Below, piece after piece: positions 61,176 through 64,000 of a stretch of DNA of 64,000 bases. Position 1 is the first letter of the stretch. Every line of letters begins with the position of its first letter. Source of the DNA: Roseiarcus sp963748545 (GTDB lineage Bacteria; Pseudomonadota; Alphaproteobacteria; Rhizobiales; Beijerinckiaceae); the NCBI GenBank assembly GCA_963748545.1, contig CAVVJO010000003.1, forward strand, positions 372,001 to 436,000, read 5' to 3'. The position numbers and the translations under genes are program-made. Under the pieces are notes generated by a model that was given only the letters and a program-made list of their open reading frames with translations, did no database searches and was not told where the DNA came from.

Positions 61176-62678
61176 TCAGCGCCGCCGTCTCCGGCGCCTC
61201 GCGCCGTCTGGACCTCTCTGCGACCATCGCCAGAACAGCGCGCCAAAGAGCGTCATGGCGCCAAGGCCGAAGCCCGGCGGGCGAAAAGCGGAAGACATCC
61301 CGCTTCAGCGCCTCCACTCCATTTCGCGGGCAGGGGCCGCGACAGGAGTTCGGGCGGCAGACCCGCGCGCGCCTCGGGCGCGTCGAGATAGGCGCGCAAC
61401 CGGCCTGCGTCGGGGTAGGGGATGGCGGCGCCGGGACGGCCGTCGAGCCAAGCGGGATCGCCGCGTCGCGAGATAAAAGCGGACGGCCTCGCCGCCCATC
61501 TCGACCGTCTCGCGCCAGAGCCTCGATGTCGCGCGGCAGATGGCGCGCAGCGTGGGTCAGCGTGACGCCAAGGATCGCGACCCAGGCGGCAAGCGCCATC
61601 CGCGGCGATCTTCAGGTTTTCGCCGAGCGCCTTGGTCTCGACGATCCACAGGGCGGAGACGAAATGGATCGTCAGCCCGAGAACAAGCGTGTCGAAATAG
61701 CGGCTCTGCGTGACGCCCTGCGCCCGTCCGACCGCGATCGCGGCGATCTGCGCGGTGACCCAGGCGAGCGCCGCGATGTTGAACCAGCGCGCGTCCTTGA
61801 GGTGGGGCCGATCGGCGAGGGCCTTGAGGCAGAAGAGCGCCGAAGGGATGGGCAGGAGCCAGCCGAAGACGCCGCCGCGCCGGCCATTCGATCAGCGTCC
61901 GGAAAGCCCAGACGAAATTCCCCGAGCGACCGGGCGCGAAAGGCGTCGGAATCGGGGACGTGGGGGACGAAAGCCAGCATGACGCCGGTCGCGACGCAAA
62001 GCGCGGCGACCCGAGCGCCTCGCGAAGGCCGGAGCGGCGGCCGCAGGCCATCTGGAGGCCGTGGGTCGCGGCGACCGTGACGAAGCGTCAGCGCGCCGGA
62101 GGCCATGCAGAAGAACGAGGCCGCGCCGACGAGCACGCCCGCCGCCCATCGCCCCGACCACGCCCGGCTGTCGACGGTCAGCCAGAGGGCGAGGAGCGAA
62201 AAGGCCGGCAGCAGAAAAAAGTGGGTGTTGAAGCCGAGCAGGATGTTGTCGAAGGCGAGCGGCGCGACGTTGACGAGACAGGGCGCGAGGATCGCGGCGA
62301 GCGCCCAACGGCCGCTCAGGACGCGCGACAGCGCGAAGGCGGAGAAAACGAGGAGAGCGGCGCCGAGGATCGCGTTGACGATCATCTGCAGTGTGACGTC
62401 CCAGTAGCCGCTCAGGTTGAAGAGCGCGAGCGCCAGCAGCCGGGTGAAGACGATGCGGTGCTCGTTGAAGGGCGCGGCCAAGGCGTCAGGCGTCAAGCGT
62501 CCCGTCGAGCCATGGCCGGATCAGACGCGCCCCAGTCGCCGTCCCACTCGTCCATGTACGGCACGGGGCTTCCGGCGAAGCCGATCAGCGCGGCGCGTGA
62601 TCCGACAAGGATCAGGAACAGCGACGCGGCCAGGAGAACACGGAAGGCGGCGTCGTCGGAGGGGCAGATCTTGCGCAT
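61176..62678 (-). pseudogene. Disrupted polytopic membrane protein, about ten frameshifts (possibly intact in the true genome)
   Basis: Pieces of one protein in three frames. Start MRKICPSDDAAFRVLLAASL (ATG 62678); VPYMDEWDGDW, RLIRPWLDGTL, APFNEHRIVFTRLLALALFN; helices GWLLPIPSALFCLKALADRP, NIAALAWVTAQIAAIAVG and TLVLGLTIHFVSALWIVETK; terminal helix GAMTLFGALFWRWSQRG. Inferred surplus bases lie near 62530-62533, 62495-62496, 62083-62084, 61920-61923 and four further places; losses lie near 62010 and close to the 3' end. Correction gives about 498 residues with no internal stop. The DEWDG...NEHR start resembles integral-membrane glycosyltransferase-like proteins of unknown role. Confidence 0.6.
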
Positions 62679-62993
62679 GGTCTTCCTCGTCCCGTCACAA
62701 GACGAAGCAAGACGGGCTGGGCCGCGGCCGGCGTGGCCGCGCCGCCGACGGCGCTCGCGCCGCGGAGAGTCCAATCGGCGCGCCGACGCCCGGCGCATGG
62801 CGCTTGCGCCGCGCGGATGAGACGAAGACGAGCCGATCACCGCGACCCAGAGGGCGAGGCCCGCGGCGGCCGACGGCGACTGACCGGCGCAAGGCGTCGA
62901 AATGGGAGCGACGCGAGAACGGGAGCGACGCCGGGCGCGCGGCAGGGATGATGGCCATGGGGAAGCCTCTGCTGGTTTCGGAGGACTTCAAGT

Positions 62994-63014
62994 ACGTGGG
63001 AAAAATTCCCACGT
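62994..63014. promoter_or_regulatory. Palindrome 1 upstream of DUF6502 gene
   Basis: ACGTGGGAA, three A, TTCCCACGT: perfect 9-bp arms, 21 bp in total. Shares the GTGGGA/TCCCAC core with palindrome 2. Candidate operator. Confidence 0.6.
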
Positions 63015-63036
63015 CAATTCTTAGCGGAGCAAGATT

Positions 63037-63053
63037 GTGGGATTTAGTCCCAC
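63037..63053. promoter_or_regulatory. Palindrome 2 upstream of DUF6502 gene
   Basis: GTGGGA-TTTAG-TCCCAC, 17 bp, 25 bp before the DUF6502 ATG. Centre-to-centre distance to palindrome 1 is 41 bp, about four helical turns, so one protein could bind both on the same face. Confidence 0.6.
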
Positions 63054-63077
63054 GATAAGGTGCGATAGGATGCGCCG

Positions 63078-63965
63078 ATGTCCGATCCCGCGCCCCCGCC
63101 GCCCGACGCCGCGCGCCTGCAGACGCCGATTGCGCGCCTGCTGCGCCCGCTCGTGCGGCTGTTCATCCGCTGCGGGCTGACGTTTCCGGCGCTGAGCGAC
63201 CTTTTGCGCGAGCTCTACGTCAACGTCGCGGAGTACGACTTCGCCCTGTCCGAGAAGGAGCAGACGGATAGCCGCGTGAGTCTCCTGACTGGCATTCATC
63301 GCAAGGAGGTGCGGCGGCTGCGCGGGGCGGGGGCGCCCGTCAGGCTGGTTCCCGCCAGCGTGTCGCGCTCGAGCATGATCATCGCGCGCTGGATCGCCGC
63401 GCCGGAATTCACCGACGCGACCGGCGCTCCACGGCCGCTGCGGCGCGCGGGCGACGACGGCCAGGGTCCGACCTACGAGGACCTGGTCGAATCGGTGACG
63501 CGGGACGTACGCCCGCGCGCCGTGCTCGACGAGTGGCTCGACCGCGGCATGGTCGCGATCGACGCCGACGGACTCATTCGCCTGCAGGAGGCCGCTTTCG
63601 CGCCGCGCGCGGGCGACGACCGCCAGCTCTATTACTTTGGCCGCAACCTGCACGACCATGTCGCCGCGGCGGTGGAGAACGTGCTCCAGGCCGAACCGCC
63701 GTACTTCGAGCGTGCAGTGCATTACGAAGGCGTGTCGCAGCAGATGGCGGAGGCGATGCTGGCGCTGTCGCGCGGGATCGCCGCCGATGCGCTGCAGACC
63801 GTCAACCGCGAGGCGCAGACGGCCTATGCCCAGGATTCCGGCGGGACGTGGCGCTGGAATTTCGGCGTCTATCTCTTTCGCGAGGACGAGGCGGCGCGCC
63901 CTCCGACGGAGGGACCGCCCGCGTCCGAGCCGCCGACCGGGGCGACGCGCGGAGGCGCGGCTTGA
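63078..63965 (+). CDS. DUF6502 family protein
   Basis: 295 residues. The N-terminal half has a helical, HTH-like region (LRPLVRLFIRCGLTFPALSD, LLRELYVNVAEYDFALSEKE, DSRVSLLTGIHRKEVRRLRG), which fits DUF6502 proteins. The middle carries RPRAVLDEWLDRGMVAIDAD and YFGRNLHDHVAAAVENVLQA. The C-terminal tail is acidic and Pro-rich. A DNA-binding role is plausible, as the first part looks like a winged helix with a 'stage' of recognition near IHRKEVRRL, but unproven. Two palindromes upstream could be its own targets. Confidence 0.8.
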   Translation: MSDPAPPPPDAARLQTPIARLLRPLVRLFIRCGLTFPALSDLLRELYVNVAEYDFALSEKEQTDSRVSLLTGIHRKEVRRLRGAGAPVRLVPASVSRSSMIIARWIAAPEFTDATGAPRPLRRAGDDGQGPTYEDLVESVTRDVRPRAVLDEWLDRGMVAIDADGLIRLQEAAFAPRAGDDRQLYYFGRNLHDHVAAAVENVLQAEPPYFERAVHYEGVSQQMAEAMLALSRGIAADALQTVNREAQTAYAQDSGGTWRWNFGVYLFREDEAARPPTEGPPASEPPTGATRGGAA

Positions 63966-64000
63966 GCACGCCCAAAATGCCGAACCGCCGACAAGTCTTG
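63962..64000 (+). CDS. Start of a following gene (cut by the window end)
   Basis: A TTG overlapping the DUF6502 stop (TTGA) opens a frame reading MSTPKMPNRRQVL, with an ATG at 63977 as a second choice. Only 13 codons are seen. DUF6502 genes are often followed by a small DUF5666-type gene, but the visible residues are too few to test that. Confidence 0.35.
   Translation, partial: MSTPKMPNRRQVL

Larger units (their letters stand above)
62679..63077. other. Intergenic region with two palindromic sites before the DUF6502 gene
   Basis: 399 bp. The right third contains two palindromes (separate entries). In the left part a possible small minus-strand frame (MAIIPAARPASLPFSRRS, from about 62958) and a hydrophobic stretch GLALWVAVIGSSS in another frame could be a further broken small gene, but this is not supported enough to call. 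Confidence 0.4.

Noticed and set aside
59950..61599. Long open frame (549 codons) antisense to the amino-acid binding protein
   Set aside because: It covers the antisense of an intact, clearly recognised gene. Only a short N-terminal part coincides with a piece of the disrupted membrane protein, whose true frame changes shortly after.

Overview
The window is a high-GC chromosomal segment from an alphaproteobacterium, most likely Hyphomicrobiales (Beijerinckiaceae, Methylocystaceae or a relative). Supporting marks are an adenosylcobalamin-dependent ribonucleotide reductase, the NDUFA12-type complex I subunit next to a DUF2155 protein, a two-domain cold-shock protein, an aa3-type cytochrome oxidase cluster, and the short palindromes common in this order (translated as ..DKPGHDG..). 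The genus cannot be fixed from the sequence alone. No tRNA, rRNA, CRISPR array or complete insertion sequence was recognised.

Layout. 0-7.2 kb: FAD-linked oxidase, two RNA methyltransferases (one TlyA), CBS protein, LysE exporter, MFS transporter, DUF2155 and NDUFA12 proteins. 7.4-11.5 kb: nrdJ behind a candidate NrdR box. 11.5-14.5 kb: accessory patch with three inverted doublets of a palindromic repeat, a GIY-YIG nuclease between them, two paralogous mini-lipoproteins around a peptidoglycan-binding protein, two copies of a nested hairpin and a LexA-like box. 14.5-16.6 kb: HtrA-like protease and cold-shock protein. 16.7-28.3 kb: compact glycogen operon glgP-glgB-glgC-glgA-(glgX+malQ fusion), the last three joined by ATGA overlaps. 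29.5-33.6 kb: coxB-ctaD-ctaG-ctaE without ctaB. 33.6-41 kb: thioesterase, MscS channel, SpoIIAA-like protein, ABC transporter plus FUSC protein, parC. 41.4-54.7 kb: two related DMT transporters, secreted lipase, arylsulfatase, MFS, TetR-MAPEG divergon, MarR-cupin-cyclase divergon, azlCD, a Cys-rich LuxR regulator. 54.8-64 kb: GFA and flavin-nucleotide proteins, two esterases, a methyltransferase, an amino-acid binding protein, a disrupted membrane protein, and a DUF6502 gene behind twin palindromes.

Data quality. At least nine genes carry about 21 single-base frameshifts, nearly all at or beside short mononucleotide runs. They include the normally essential parC and are densest at 54.9-62.6 kb. 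In each gene removing or adding the inferred bases restores a full-length family member, and gene lengths become multiples of three. Uncorrected homopolymer errors are the simplest explanation, so these genes should be read as probably intact.

The candidates most worth following as less-described biology are the GIY-YIG nuclease enclosed by REPIN-like doublets, the Cys-rich LuxR regulator with a 25-bp palindrome, the MarR/cupin/Cys-rich cyclase divergon with duplicated operators, and the DUF6502 gene with two palindromic sites.
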